64,000 nucleotides of DNA from Nocardioides hwasunensis. Lineage in GTDB: Bacteria > Actinomycetota > Actinomycetes > Propionibacteriales > Nocardioidaceae. A model generated the notes under the pieces. That model made no database searches, was not told where the DNA came from, and saw only the letters and a list, made by a program, of their open reading frames with translations. Shown one piece after another: positions 27,102 to 35,106 of this stretch. The position numbers and the translations under genes were made by a program. The stretch lies in contig NZ_JACXYY010000004.1 in the NCBI RefSeq assembly GCF_014779665.1, positions 62,001-126,000 of the forward strand, in the 5' to 3' direction. The stretch's first letter is position 1; each line of letters starts with the position of its first letter.

Positions 27102-28070
27102 GTGCGGCGGGCGTGGACTGGGGTGTTCGTGGTCCTCGGCGTGCTCGCCGTGGCCGTGACGTCGTTCGTGCTGCTCGACCGCGGCGGCGTCACCACGATC
27201 CTCGACACCAGCGGGTGCACCGCGGAGGTCGACGGCCACCGGGTGGAGCTCGACCTCGAGCAGGCCGAGAACGCCTCGCTCATCACCGCGGTGTCGATCC
27301 AGCGCGGGATGCCGGCGCGGGCGGCGAGCATCGCCCTGGCCACGGCCTACCAGGAGTCGAAGCTCTACAACATCGACTACGGCGATCGTGACTCCGTCGG
27401 TCTCTTCCAGCAGCGGCCGTCGCAGGGCTGGGGCACCGTGCCGCAGCTGATGGACCCGGTCTTCGCGACCAACGCCTTCTACGACGCGCTCGCCAAGGTC
27501 GACGGCTACGAGGCGATGGAGATCACCGTCGCCGCCCAGACCGTGCAGCGCTCCGCCTTCCCCGACGCCTACGCCGACCACGAGCGCGACGGCCGCGCCC
27601 TGGCCTCGGCCCTCACCGGCAACTCGCCGGAGGCCCTGTGGTGCGACGTGCGGGGCGACGCCGACGAGGCGAGCGACGAGCTCGACCCGTCCGGACTGGT
27701 CCCCCGCGCGGTCGTCGTGCGCGAGGACCTCGAGGCCCGCTTCGGGAGCCTGTCGCTCGGGGGGTTCGAGCCGGCCGGCGTCTCGACCGGCCACATGGAG
27801 GGCTCCGCGCACTACGAGGGCCGCGCGATCGACGTGTTCTTCCGGCCGGTCAACGCCGAGAACCGCAAGCGGGGCTGGGCGATGGCGAGCTACCTCGTCG
27901 CCAACGCCGATCGGCTCGCGGTCTCCACGATCATCTTCGACGACCGCATCTGGCAGGCCGGACGGCGCGCAGGCGACGGGTGGCGCGACTACCGCGTGCC
28001 GTCGTCCTCACGTGGCGACCGGGCGATCCTCGAGCACCGCGACCACGTGCACGTCGACGTGCTCCGCTGA
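27102..28070 (+). CDS. Two-domain wall-lytic-like protein (SLT-like + M15-like)
   Basis: 322 residues. An N-terminal membrane anchor (VFVVLGVLAVAVTSFVLLD) is followed by a lysozyme/SLT-like domain (IALATAYQESKLYNIDYGDR, SVGLFQQRPSQGWG) with a Glu in the catalytic position of transglycosylases. The C-terminal domain (MEGSAHYEGRAIDVFFRP, ... HRDHVHVDVLR) has the His/Asp/His pattern of M15/LAS peptidases or their ARB_07466-like relatives. A wall-remodelling role at the membrane surface is inferred. Databases often call such proteins heavy-metal or cobalt transporters; nothing here supports that. The GTG start is preceded by a weak GAGGCT hexamer. Confidence 0.7.
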   Translation: MRRAWTGVFVVLGVLAVAVTSFVLLDRGGVTTILDTSGCTAEVDGHRVELDLEQAENASLITAVSIQRGMPARAASIALATAYQESKLYNIDYGDRDSVGLFQQRPSQGWGTVPQLMDPVFATNAFYDALAKVDGYEAMEITVAAQTVQRSAFPDAYADHERDGRALASALTGNSPEALWCDVRGDADEASDELDPSGLVPRAVVVREDLEARFGSLSLGGFEPAGVSTGHMEGSAHYEGRAIDVFFRPVNAENRKRGWAMASYLVANADRLAVSTIIFDDRIWQAGRRAGDGWRDYRVPSSSRGDRAILEHRDHVHVDVLR

Positions 28071-28091
28071 GCGGGCATCTCTTCGGCTGGA

Positions 28092-28111
28092 GTCACCGGA
28101 TATCCGGTGAC
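28092..28111. repeat. Perfect 20-bp palindrome at a convergent junction
   Basis: GTCACCGGATATCCGGTGAC equals its own reverse complement. It lies 21 bp past the stop of the wall-lytic-like gene and just before the second inverted repeat at 28115-28150. As RNA it cannot form a hairpin with a normal loop without opening its centre, so it may be a protein site instead of a terminator. Confidence 0.6.
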
Positions 28112-28114
28112 CGC

Positions 28115-28150
28115 CCCGCTTGTCACACCAGATCTCGTACGACAAGCGGG
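28115..28150. terminator. Hairpin between convergent genes
   Basis: CCCGCTTGTC (28115-28124) pairs perfectly with GACAAGCGGG (28141-28150) around a 16-base loop. It is between the convergent wall-lytic-like gene and dapC and could terminate both. Confidence 0.5.
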
Positions 28151-28245
28151 AGACTCGGGTGCAGAGCCCTCCCCGGCCCGTTCGCGGGGATGCCGACGTG
28201 TGGACGGAGCACCCGTGACACGGGAGTACGCCGACGCGGCGGGGC

Positions 28246-29349
28246 TCAGCCCTCGAGGCGCGCGACCGCGGCAGCGACCCGCTCGTCGGTGGCGGTGAAC
28301 GCCACGCGGACGTGCTCGCGCCCCGCGGCGCCGTAGAACTCCCCCGGCGCGACGAGGATGCCGCGCTCGGCGAGGTCGCCCACGGTCGTCCAGCAGTCCT
28401 CGCCCCGGGTCGCCCAGAGGTAGAGGGAGGCCTCGGAGTGGTCGATGCGGAAGCCGGCTCCCTCCAGCGCGTCCTTGAGCAGCGCCCGGCGCGCGGCGTA
28501 CCTCGTGCGCTGCTCCTCGACGTGCACGTCGTCCTCGAGCGCCGCGATCATCGCGCGCTGCTGCGGACCGGGCATCTGGAGACCGAGGTTCTTGCGGACC
28601 GCGAGCAGCTCGCCGACGAGCGTGGGGTCGCCGGCGACGAAGGCGCAGCGGTAGCCGGCGAGGTTGGAGCGCTTGGACAGCGAGTGCACGGCGAGGATGC
28701 CGTCGAGCGAGCCACCGTTGACCTGCGGGTCGAGGATCGACAGCGGGGCCTCGCCCTCCCACGCGCATTCGATGTAGCACTCGTCGGAGACTAGGATCGT
28801 GCCGCGCTCGCGGCACCAGTCGACGACCTTGCGCAGGTGGTTGGGCGGCAGCACCCGGCCGCTGGGGTTGGCCGGGCTGTTGAGCCACAGGAGTCGTGGC
28901 GTGCGCGGGCCGAAGGCGGTGAGCGAGTCGGTGGCCAGGCTGTCGGCCCCGGCCAGGGCCGCGCCGACCTCGTAGGTCGGGTAGGCCAGCGCGGGATAGC
29001 CGACGAGGTCGCCCGCGCCGATCCCGAGGTGCAGGGCCATGGAGCCGATGAGCTCCTTGGACCCGGTGACGGGCAGCACGCCGTCGAGGCCGAGGCCGCT
29101 CACGCCGTGGCGGCGCGCCAGCCAGTCGATCGCCGCCTGGCGGGTGGCCTCGAGGCCGATCGTCGTCGGATACCCCGGCGAGTCGGCCGCGGCCCGCAGC
29201 GCGTCCTGGACGACGGCGGGCGTCGCGTCGACGGGCGTGCCGACCGAGAGGTCACAGACCCCGTCGGCGTGCGCGCGCGCCGTCCTGGCGTACGTCGTGA
29301 GCTTGTCCCACGGGAAGTCGGGGAGCCGGCCGGAGACCGGCTGCGACAT
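28246..29349 (-). CDS. dapC: Succinyldiaminopimelate transaminase
   Basis: 367 residues of class I/II PLP-dependent aminotransferase. Seen: DLSVGTPVDATPAVVQ at the substrate entrance, VTGSKELIGSMALHLGIG, LNSPANPSGRVLP, VSDECYIECAWEG, and the Schiff-base lysine in VHSLSKRSNLAGYRC. The actinobacterial DapC class next to a ferredoxin gene carries the DAP-pathway transamination from glutamate. The ATG overlaps the fdxA stop by one base (TGATG), so the two are coupled. Together with dapD and dapE here it gives three consecutive steps of the succinylase route. Confidence 0.88.
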   Translation of the reverse strand: MSQPVSGRLPDFPWDKLTTYARTARAHADGVCDLSVGTPVDATPAVVQDALRAAADSPGYPTTIGLEATRQAAIDWLARRHGVSGLGLDGVLPVTGSKELIGSMALHLGIGAGDLVGYPALAYPTYEVGAALAGADSLATDSLTAFGPRTPRLLWLNSPANPSGRVLPPNHLRKVVDWCRERGTILVSDECYIECAWEGEAPLSILDPQVNGGSLDGILAVHSLSKRSNLAGYRCAFVAGDPTLVGELLAVRKNLGLQMPGPQQRAMIAALEDDVHVEEQRTRYAARRALLKDALEGAGFRIDHSEASLYLWATRGEDCWTTVGDLAERGILVAPGEFYGAAGREHVRVAFTATDERVAAAVARLEG

Positions 29350-29675
29350 CACTCGTCGTGCTCCTGCGGGGGCAGCGCGGCGACGAGCTCGTGGTCGGCG
29401 TCGATGACGCCCATCTTCGCGGCACCGCCGGGCGAGCCGAGGTCGTCGAAGAAGTGGACGTTGGCGTCGTAGAAGCCCTTCCACTCCTCCGGGGTGTCGT
29501 CCTCGTAGAAGATCGCCTCGACCGGGCAGACCGGCTCACAGGCGCCGCAGTCGACGCACTCGTCGGGGTGGATGTAGAGCATCCGCTTGCCCTCGTAGAT
29601 GCAGTCGACAGGACACTCGTCGACGCACGCGCGGTCCTTGAGGTCGACGCACGGCTGGGCGATGACGTAGGTCAC
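29349..29675 (-). CDS. fdxA: Ferredoxin, 7Fe/8Fe type
   Basis: 108 residues from the GTG at 29675, with a perfect AGGAGG five bases upstream. Two cluster motifs are clear: [14 protein letters not shown] for the first and [19 protein letters not shown] for the second. The C-terminal extension of about 45 residues ([20 protein letters not shown]) is typical of mycobacterial-type FdxA/FdxC. It transfers electrons in the cytoplasm; the partner is not shown. It is the first gene of a two-gene unit with dapC. Confidence 0.94.
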   Translation of the reverse strand: MTYVIAQPCVDLKDRACVDECPVDCIYEGKRMLYIHPDECVDCGACEPVCPVEAIFYEDDTPEEWKGFYDANVHFFDDLGSPGGAAKMGVIDADHELVAALPPQEHDE

Positions 29676-29728
29676 CAGATCCTCCTGGAAGCACAACGGG
29701 GAACGAAGGGGGTGGAACGTCGCCACTC

Positions 29729-29734
29729 TAGTAT
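29729..29734 (+). promoter_or_regulatory. -10 element (TAGTAT) of a leaderless promoter
   Basis: TAGTAT ends seven bases before the GTG at 29742. It is divergent from fdxA. Confidence 0.6.
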
Positions 29735-29741
29735 CCGGACC

Positions 29742-30680
29742 GTGCCCGAGACGTCAGAACCCCACCACGGCGAGACACGTGGCGCGACGACCGTGGGCAG
29801 CCACACCCTCGGCCCCCACGTCGTCGGCCTGCGCGTCGTGGTCCGCCACCTGCTCCCCGACGGCCGCGCGAGCGACGTCCTCGGCACCTGCACGGCCTGG
29901 GGCGCGCACTCTCTCACCATCGACCGCGACGGTCCCCCGGACCGGGCCGGGCCGGTCGAGATCGCCCTGGCCGACGTCGTCACCGGCAAGCCGGTGCCGC
30001 CACGCGCGTCCGTGCGCGCGCGGGTGTCGGCGCGCGACGTCGAGCAGCACGTCGGCGCGCTGTGGACCTCGCTCGAGACGGAGCCGCTCGGCGACTGGCT
30101 GCTCCGTGCCTCTCCCCCGCACGGCGGGCGGCTGCGTCGTCGCGGCAACTCCGCCCTGGCCGTGGACGAGCCGGGGATCGGCCTGGTCGACGCGGCCTAC
30201 GCGGTGCGGGAGTTCTACGCCGCGCGGGAGCAGACGCCGTACGTCCAGGTCCAGCTCGGCCAGGAGGTCGAGCGCCTGCTCGCACCTCTCGGCTTCGTCT
30301 CCACGGGCGACGGCGACGCCCACGCGCAGCTCGCGCCGGTCTCCCGTGCGCTTCGGTCCCTGCGCGCTGTCGCGCCCGACGCACCGGCCCAGGTGGAGGA
30401 GTCGGACACCGACGCGACGGCCACCCTCGACGGGGGTACGGCGACCGGGCGCGCCGTGCTGTCCGGCGACTGGCTGCTGGTCGAGGGCCTCCTCGTCGAC
30501 CCCGCGCACCGGCGCCGCGGTCTGGCCACCGCGGTCCTGGCCGAGCTGCTCGACTGGGGGGCGTCGCGCGGGGCGACCACCGCGATGCTGCACGTGGAGA
30601 CCGTCAACACAGGTGCGATCGCGCTCTACGAGCGGCACGGGTTCGTCACGCACCACACCAACCGCTACCTGGTCGGCTGA
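29742..30680 (+). CDS. GNAT-family N-acetyltransferase with N-terminal extension
   Basis: 312 residues. The last ~90 are a GNAT domain: [25 protein letters not shown] has the acetyl-CoA-binding R/Q-x-x-G-x-G/A loop, and [18 protein letters not shown] closes the fold. The first ~200 residues are a separate region ([16 protein letters not shown] ... [10 protein letters not shown], then a degenerate GNAT-like half with EREFYAAR-type helices), so it may be a two-GNAT protein like MshD. It is not called mshD because the catalytic half is short. The GTG start is set by the -10 element. Confidence 0.75.
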   Translation: MPETSEPHHGETRGATTVGSHTLGPHVVGLRVVVRHLLPDGRASDVLGTCTAWGAHSLTIDRDGPPDRAGPVEIALADVVTGKPVPPRASVRARVSARDVEQHVGALWTSLETEPLGDWLLRASPPHGGRLRRRGNSALAVDEPGIGLVDAAYAVREFYAAREQTPYVQVQLGQEVERLLAPLGFVSTGDGDAHAQLAPVSRALRSLRAVAPDAPAQVEESDTDATATLDGGTATGRAVLSGDWLLVEGLLVDPAHRRRGLATAVLAELLDWGASRGATTAMLHVETVNTGAIALYERHGFVTHHTNRYLVG

Positions 30681-31669
30681 GCCGGGTCGTCGTCCCGCGC
30701 CCGGCGGCGGTCCATCTCGCGACGGTTGAACAGCCTCTGGGAGGCTGCGAGCGTCGGCACCCACAGCAGTCGCTGCAGCACGAGGACCAGCACCCCGGCG
30801 AGCACCATGCCGCCGAGGTTGACCGCGAGCTGCGCCGCAGAGCCCCGGATCTCCGAGGGAGCACCCAGCCCGAGCGCGAGGGCCAGGTTGCCCACCGCCG
30901 GGATCGTGGTGACGGAGATGAACACCCCGACCATCGCGTTGGCGCGCGAGGTGGTGAGCGCGAGGACACCGGCAGCGCCCGCGATGAGGGCGACGATGAA
31001 CGACCACCGGTCCGGGTGCCAGATGAAGCCGGTCTGCGGCCGGGCCCGGGTGACCATGTCCTGGGTGACCAGCCCGGTCAGCCCGCCCACGAGCGAGAGG
31101 ACGGCCACCACCGTCACGGACACGACGATCCCCCCGACGAGCACCGCCACGGCACGACGTGCGAGGCGGGGCCTGCGCAGGACCAGCCCGGCGGCGATGG
31201 CCGCCACCGTGCCGAACTCCGGACCCACGACCATCGCCCCGATCACGAGGACGGCCGAGTCCGTGATGACCGCGATCGCTGCCAGGAGGGTCGCGAGCAC
31301 GAAGAACAGCAGGTAGGAGATCGTCGGCCGACTGGCCGCCCAGCACTGCTCGACGACCATGTCCCAGATGACCGCGTCGTCCGGGTCGCCGGGTGCGATC
31401 TCGCCGAGGCGTCGAGCTGCCGCGAACGGCGTGCTGGTCGGGGTGGTGACGACGATCCCGCCGGACTGGTGCAGGCCGAGCTCCTTGAGCCGGCCGATCA
31501 CCTCGCCGGCGAGCTCGCGTGCGACGTCGCACTCCACGAGGTCGCCCTCGGGCGAGATCGACGCGCCGCGGCACCGCGTGAGGTTGGCCGTGCGGTCGTC
31601 GTCGGCGAGGAGGTCGAGGACGTCGTCGGTCAGCGCGGCGGGCACGGTGAGCCGCAGGTGCACCAGCAT
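30665..31669 (-). CDS. DUF389 membrane protein
   Basis: 334 residues. The N-terminal ~100 are a soluble ACT-like part (MLVHLRLTVPAALTDDVLDL, HQSGGIVVTTPTST), followed by about six membrane segments beginning ISYLLFFVLATLLAAIAVI and including NAMVGVFISVTTIPAVGNLALALGLG, the most conserved DUF389 stretch. Function is unknown in bacteria. TAGGGT lies six bases before the ATG (leaderless). Its 3' end overlaps the convergent GNAT gene by 16 bp, so the two messages can pair at their ends. Confidence 0.87.
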   Translation of the reverse strand: MLVHLRLTVPAALTDDVLDLLADDDRTANLTRCRGASISPEGDLVECDVARELAGEVIGRLKELGLHQSGGIVVTTPTSTPFAAARRLGEIAPGDPDDAVIWDMVVEQCWAASRPTISYLLFFVLATLLAAIAVITDSAVLVIGAMVVGPEFGTVAAIAAGLVLRRPRLARRAVAVLVGGIVVSVTVVAVLSLVGGLTGLVTQDMVTRARPQTGFIWHPDRWSFIVALIAGAAGVLALTTSRANAMVGVFISVTTIPAVGNLALALGLGAPSEIRGSAAQLAVNLGGMVLAGVLVLVLQRLLWVPTLAASQRLFNRREMDRRRARDDDPAQPTR

Positions 31670-31675
31670 GGCGCG

Positions 31676-31681
31676 ACCCTA
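31676..31681 (-). promoter_or_regulatory. -10 element (TAGGGT) of leaderless DUF389 promoter
   Basis: On the minus strand TAGGGT ends six bases before the ATG at 31669; no ribosome binding site. Confidence 0.55.
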
Positions 31682-31721
31682 GTCCTGAGGACTTCCTCGG
31701 TGGCCTTGGCGTCGACCCGGC

Positions 31722-33473
31722 TCAGCCGTCGGTGGCGTTCGGGTTGGTGCACACGACCGTGTCGCTGGGGATGTAGGTCGTGTGGAAGACCTCGTCGTCG
31801 CGGGTCTCGGTGTTGCCGTTCACCGGCTTGAAGTAGCGGACGACGTCGATGTCGAAGCCGTCGAAGCCGGTGTTCGGGTGGCACTCGACGGTGTCGATCT
31901 CGCGGGTCTTGGGCTTGGTGGGGTTGTAGCGGTTGCCCGTGGTGGTGGTGATGTCCCAGTACTTGGTGGACCACATGCTCACGGTCGCGACACCGGACGA
32001 GGACGGGGTCGACGGGGTCACGTTGGCCTGGATGAGGACGCCGTAGGGGGTGTCGTTCGTGAAGCGCAGGTCGACCGCGCCCCACGCGACGGTCGCCTCA
32101 CGGCCGATCGGGTAGCGGTCGATGTAGAACGAGTGCGGCTTGTGCTCGACGTCCTGCAGCCCGGCGAAGAACATCGCGTTGAACGTCGTCGTCGCCATCT
32201 GGGACACGCCACCGCCCAGGTCCCGGACGAGGATGCCGTCACTGATGATGAAGCCCTCGGTGAAGCCGTTGGCCTTGGTGCGCTCGCCGACGGTGTCGTT
32301 GAGCGAGAAGGTCTCGCCCGGCTTGAGCACGGTGCCGTTGATCAGCTCGGCGGCGCGACCGATGTTGATGTTGCGGTACTCCGCGTAGGGGAAGTAGGTC
32401 GGGAACGTCGAGACCCGCTCCTTGATCTTCAGCGCGCGGGCGTCCTTCGTGGTGAACTCGGGCTGGGAGACCTGGGAGGACAGCGCGAGCGTCCGCTCCC
32501 CCTGCGGCTTGGCGACCGCGGCGAGGAAGCCGGCCTCGAGCTCGGCCGCGTCGAAGGTGACACCGGGCTTGGCCGGCACGACCTGCGGCTTGCCATCGAC
32601 CAGCTGGACGGTCGCGTCCACGGCAGCTCCCGTGGTGACCTTCGAGCCGACGACCTCGGTGAGGGTGGCCGCGTCGAGCGTCGGCACCAGCTCGCCGTCG
32701 GTCGCGACCAGGCTCAGCGCGGGGGTGTAGTCGGCCGGGAAGACCTTGACGTTCGAGCCCTCGAAGCCGAGCGTCACCGGTGCTGCGACGGCCGGGGAGG
32801 CGAACGAGTCGAGCGCCTCCTGCACGTCGGAGGAGTCGATGTCGGGCACGACGTCGCTCATCTCGAGCGCGACCGGCGCGGGGTCGTCCTGGAGGTACGC
32901 CGAGCGCAGCGCGGCCAGCGTGTCGGCCGGGTCGAGCGCCTGCCCGGTGACCGGGTCCGTCCGGGTGATCTCGGCGCCGTCGAAGCCGACCGTGCCGTTG
33001 ACCGCCTGGGTGCCGAACTGGTCGTCGAGGGCGAGCAGCGAGGCGTTGAAGGCGTCGTTGTCGACCTGCACCTGGGCCTCGGAGGAGCTGCCGCCGGTGA
33101 AGTAGTTCCAGAGCCGGACCGGGTCCCAGCTCTCCTCGCCGCCGGCCTCGGCGACCGACGCCTCGTAGTCGACCGACAGGCCGCTGGCCGCCGGGTCGAG
33201 CGTCGTGTCGTCGCCGTCGACGGTGACCGCGATCCCGCGGTTCACCTTGTCGGCCAGCCCGGCCTCGAGGCGCTGCGCTGCCTCGGCCTGGGAGTGCCCG
33301 CCGATCCGGACGCCGGACACGGTGGTGTTGCGCGGCACCTTGTCGCCGGCGGCGTAGTGCGCACCGACGTAGAGCCCGCCGAACAGGGCCGCGAGGCCGA
33401 AGAGCAGCCACAGGACGACCTTGGCACCCACCTTGTCGCGGGGCTGGTCGTCACTGCGCGGCTTCTTCGGCAC
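31722..33473 (-). CDS. VanW-family protein with peptidoglycan-binding-like domains
   Basis: 583 residues. A basic N-terminus and one membrane segment (VVLWLLFGLAALFGGLYVGA) are followed by two PG_binding_4-like repeats (the first with TTVSGVRIGGHSQAEAAQRL, the second around residues 200-330). A VanW domain follows (YAEYRNINIGRAAELINGTV, KPGETFSLNDTVGERT, GGGVSQMATTTFNAMFFAGL). The C-terminus is Thr/Asn-rich. It should sit outside the membrane and act on or bind peptidoglycan. The exact role of VanW domains is not settled. The GTG start has TAAACT six bases upstream and no ribosome binding site. Confidence 0.87.
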   Translation of the reverse strand: MPKKPRSDDQPRDKVGAKVVLWLLFGLAALFGGLYVGAHYAAGDKVPRNTTVSGVRIGGHSQAEAAQRLEAGLADKVNRGIAVTVDGDDTTLDPAASGLSVDYEASVAEAGGEESWDPVRLWNYFTGGSSSEAQVQVDNDAFNASLLALDDQFGTQAVNGTVGFDGAEITRTDPVTGQALDPADTLAALRSAYLQDDPAPVALEMSDVVPDIDSSDVQEALDSFASPAVAAPVTLGFEGSNVKVFPADYTPALSLVATDGELVPTLDAATLTEVVGSKVTTGAAVDATVQLVDGKPQVVPAKPGVTFDAAELEAGFLAAVAKPQGERTLALSSQVSQPEFTTKDARALKIKERVSTFPTYFPYAEYRNINIGRAAELINGTVLKPGETFSLNDTVGERTKANGFTEGFIISDGILVRDLGGGVSQMATTTFNAMFFAGLQDVEHKPHSFYIDRYPIGREATVAWGAVDLRFTNDTPYGVLIQANVTPSTPSSSGVATVSMWSTKYWDITTTTGNRYNPTKPKTREIDTVECHPNTGFDGFDIDVVRYFKPVNGNTETRDDEVFHTTYIPSDTVVCTNPNATDG

Positions 33474-33479
33474 GCGGCG

Positions 33480-33485
33480 AGTTTA
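33480..33485 (-). promoter_or_regulatory. -10 element (TAAACT) of leaderless VanW-gene promoter
   Basis: On the minus strand TAAACT ends six bases before the GTG at 33473. The hexamer covers the stop codon region of the upstream membrane-protein gene, so this is an internal promoter. Confidence 0.6.
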
Positions 33486-33833
33486 GGTGGCGGGCGGTCG
33501 AACTCCGGGATCCCCGGCGCGTCCCCGGCCGGACGCCACCGTGACCAGCGCCGCCACCAGCAGCACGAACGAGCCGGCGAGGAACGACCACCCCTGCGCG
33601 TCCGACGCGATCAGGAAACCCCCGCCCGCACGCTCGACGGCACCTCGCACGACGGGCAGGCACCACCCGATCGCGAAGCCGAGGCGTACGCCGCCGGGCG
33701 GCAGCCAGGCCAGCGCGCCGAGACCGGCGACCAGCGCGAGCAGCAGCCCCCACCAGTAGTGGTGCAGCAGGGTGCCGGCGGCGCCGGACAGCATGCCGAC
33801 CACCCCGGCGAGCAGGGCGAGCAGCGCGGTCAC
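33483..33833 (-). CDS. Small membrane protein downstream of mshB
   Basis: 116 residues from the GTG at 33833, overlapping the mshB stop by four bases. About four hydrophobic segments: TALLALLAGVVGMLSGAAGTLL, WWGLLLALVAGLGALAWL, LGFAIGWCLPVVRGAV and SFLAGSFVLLVAALVTVASG. Tail is Arg/Gly/Pro-rich. This resembles the DUF6113-type small membrane proteins that follow mshB in actinobacteria, named tentatively. No function is known. Confidence 0.7.
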   Translation of the reverse strand: MTALLALLAGVVGMLSGAAGTLLHHYWWGLLLALVAGLGALAWLPPGGVRLGFAIGWCLPVVRGAVERAGGGFLIASDAQGWSFLAGSFVLLVAALVTVASGRGRAGDPGVRPPAT

Positions 33834-34741
33834 AGCCCGGCGAAGAGGTCCTCCTCGAACCCGTCGGCACCGATCTTCCCGGCGTGCCCCTTGACCAGGC
33901 GGTAGTACTCGTCGGACCACCAGGAGTGCCCGCTCTCGGCACCGGAGAAGAAGTGACCGTCCTGCTCGACCTGGGTGTCGTGCTTGGCCAGCGCGGCCAT
34001 CTTGCGGTCGACCGTGGCCTTGCCGTCGACCCGGGCACTGATCAGCTCGTCGGGCGTGACGAAGGGCGGCAGCTTGCCGTCGGGCTCCATGCCCTTGAAC
34101 GTCTCGGTGTCGCCCGACTCACGCAGCTGGCGCAGGCTCGCGCGCATCCGGGACTCGCTCATCGCGGTCCAGTAGATCTTCGCGATGTCGTGGGGCTCGC
34201 CGAGCTCGCGCTTGTAGGACGGCACGGCGGCCAGCTGGGCGGCGTACATCGCGACGCGGTGGGCCTGGATGTGGTCGGGGTGGCCGTAGCCGCCGAACTG
34301 GTCGTAGGTCACCAGCACCTGCGGGCGGACCTCGCGGATGACGGAGACCAGCTCGTCGGCGGCCTCGTTGAGGTCGGCGGTCCAGAAGGCGTTGTCGGGG
34401 ATGCTCTCGGCGGCGACGGCATGCCCTTCCTCGTGCCAGGCCATGCCCGAGTCGTGGAACCTGCCGAAGCCGCCGAGGAAGCGGTGGTCGGTGACGCCGA
34501 GGACCTTCATCGCCTCGTCGAGCTCGCCGCGACGGTGCTCGCCGAGGCCGCCGTCCTTCTCGTAGGCGAGGTGCTCGAGCGCGGGGACCAGCACCTCTCC
34601 CATCTCGCCGGCGGTGCACGTCACCAGGGTGACGCCGACGCCCTCGTCGACGTAGCGCGCCATCGTCGCGCCGGTGCCGATGCACTCGTCGTCGGGGTGG
34701 GCGTGGACGAGCAGGATGCGGTGCTCGGGGGTGTGGGACAT
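33830..34741 (-). CDS. mshB: Mycothiol biosynthesis deacetylase
   Basis: 303 residues. The LmbE-type zinc site is complete: VHAHPDDECIGTGAT near the N-terminus and GYGHPDHIQAHR in the middle, together with TCTAGEMGE and the DQFGGYG stretch. MshB removes the acetyl group from GlcNAc-Ins in mycothiol synthesis. Its close relative Mca acts on mycothiol conjugates, but the length and C-terminus fit MshB. The ATG at 34741 is fixed by a TAGGCT seven bases upstream. Confidence 0.9.
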   Translation of the reverse strand: MSHTPEHRILLVHAHPDDECIGTGATMARYVDEGVGVTLVTCTAGEMGEVLVPALEHLAYEKDGGLGEHRRGELDEAMKVLGVTDHRFLGGFGRFHDSGMAWHEEGHAVAAESIPDNAFWTADLNEAADELVSVIREVRPQVLVTYDQFGGYGHPDHIQAHRVAMYAAQLAAVPSYKRELGEPHDIAKIYWTAMSESRMRASLRQLRESGDTETFKGMEPDGKLPPFVTPDELISARVDGKATVDRKMAALAKHDTQVEQDGHFFSGAESGHSWWSDEYYRLVKGHAGKIGADGFEEDLFAGL

Positions 34742-34746
34742 GTACC

Positions 34747-35037
34747 TCAGCCTAGGTCGGGGCGCTTGATCCGCTTGGGCGCCATCGGCAGGTCCAACGG
34801 CGGCAGGGGTGCTTCCTGTTCCCCGGCATCCGGCTCCTCGTCCAGCCACCCGTCGTGGGTGTCGACGAGCACCTCCAGCATGAAGGCCGGCGCGTCGCTG
34901 ACGACCGCCCACGGGTGGTCCTCGTCGTCGTCCTCGCCGGACAGCCGCTCGCGCTCCGTGCGCGCCTCGAAGCCGTCGGCCTGCAACCGTGCCACGACCG
35001 CCCGCGCGTCGTCCTCGTCGAAGAAGATCGCCCTCAC
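34747..35037 (-). CDS. Small acidic protein upstream of mshB
   Basis: 96 residues from the GTG at 35037. It begins VRAIFFDEDDARAVVARLQAD, which looks like a small alpha/beta (ferredoxin-like) domain with a second half PAFMLEVLVDTHDGWLDE and an acidic/proline tail ending KRIKRPDLG. This type of short protein is common beside mshB in actinobacteria but I do not know a function. CACAAT six bases before the GTG suggests a leaderless message. Its 3' end contains the -10 element of mshB. Confidence 0.65.
   Translation of the reverse strand: MRAIFFDEDDARAVVARLQADGFEARTERERLSGEDDDEDHPWAVVSDAPAFMLEVLVDTHDGWLDEEPDAGEQEAPLPPLDLPMAPKRIKRPDLG
34749..34754 (-). promoter_or_regulatory. -10 element (TAGGCT) of leaderless mshB promoter
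   Basis: On the minus strand TAGGCT ends seven bases before the mshB ATG. It includes the TAG stop codon of the preceding small gene. Confidence 0.6.
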
Positions 35038-35094
35038 GCCCACATTGTGCCGCGGGCCCTCCCGTCCCCCGCGGGGTCGACGGGGCGCGGTGGC

Positions 35095-35100
35095 TACTGT
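35095..35100 (+). promoter_or_regulatory. -10 element (TACTGT) of a leaderless promoter
   Basis: TACTGT ends six bases before the ATG at 35107. Only 69 bp separate this start from the divergent GTG at 35037, which has its own -10 (CACAAT, 35049-35044). Confidence 0.55.
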
Positions 35101-35106
35101 CGGAGC

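Noticed and set aside
28246..28888. Alternative frame inside dapC rich in Arg and Ala
   Set aside because: Overlaps a complete PLP aminotransferase with its catalytic lysine; no independent signal.
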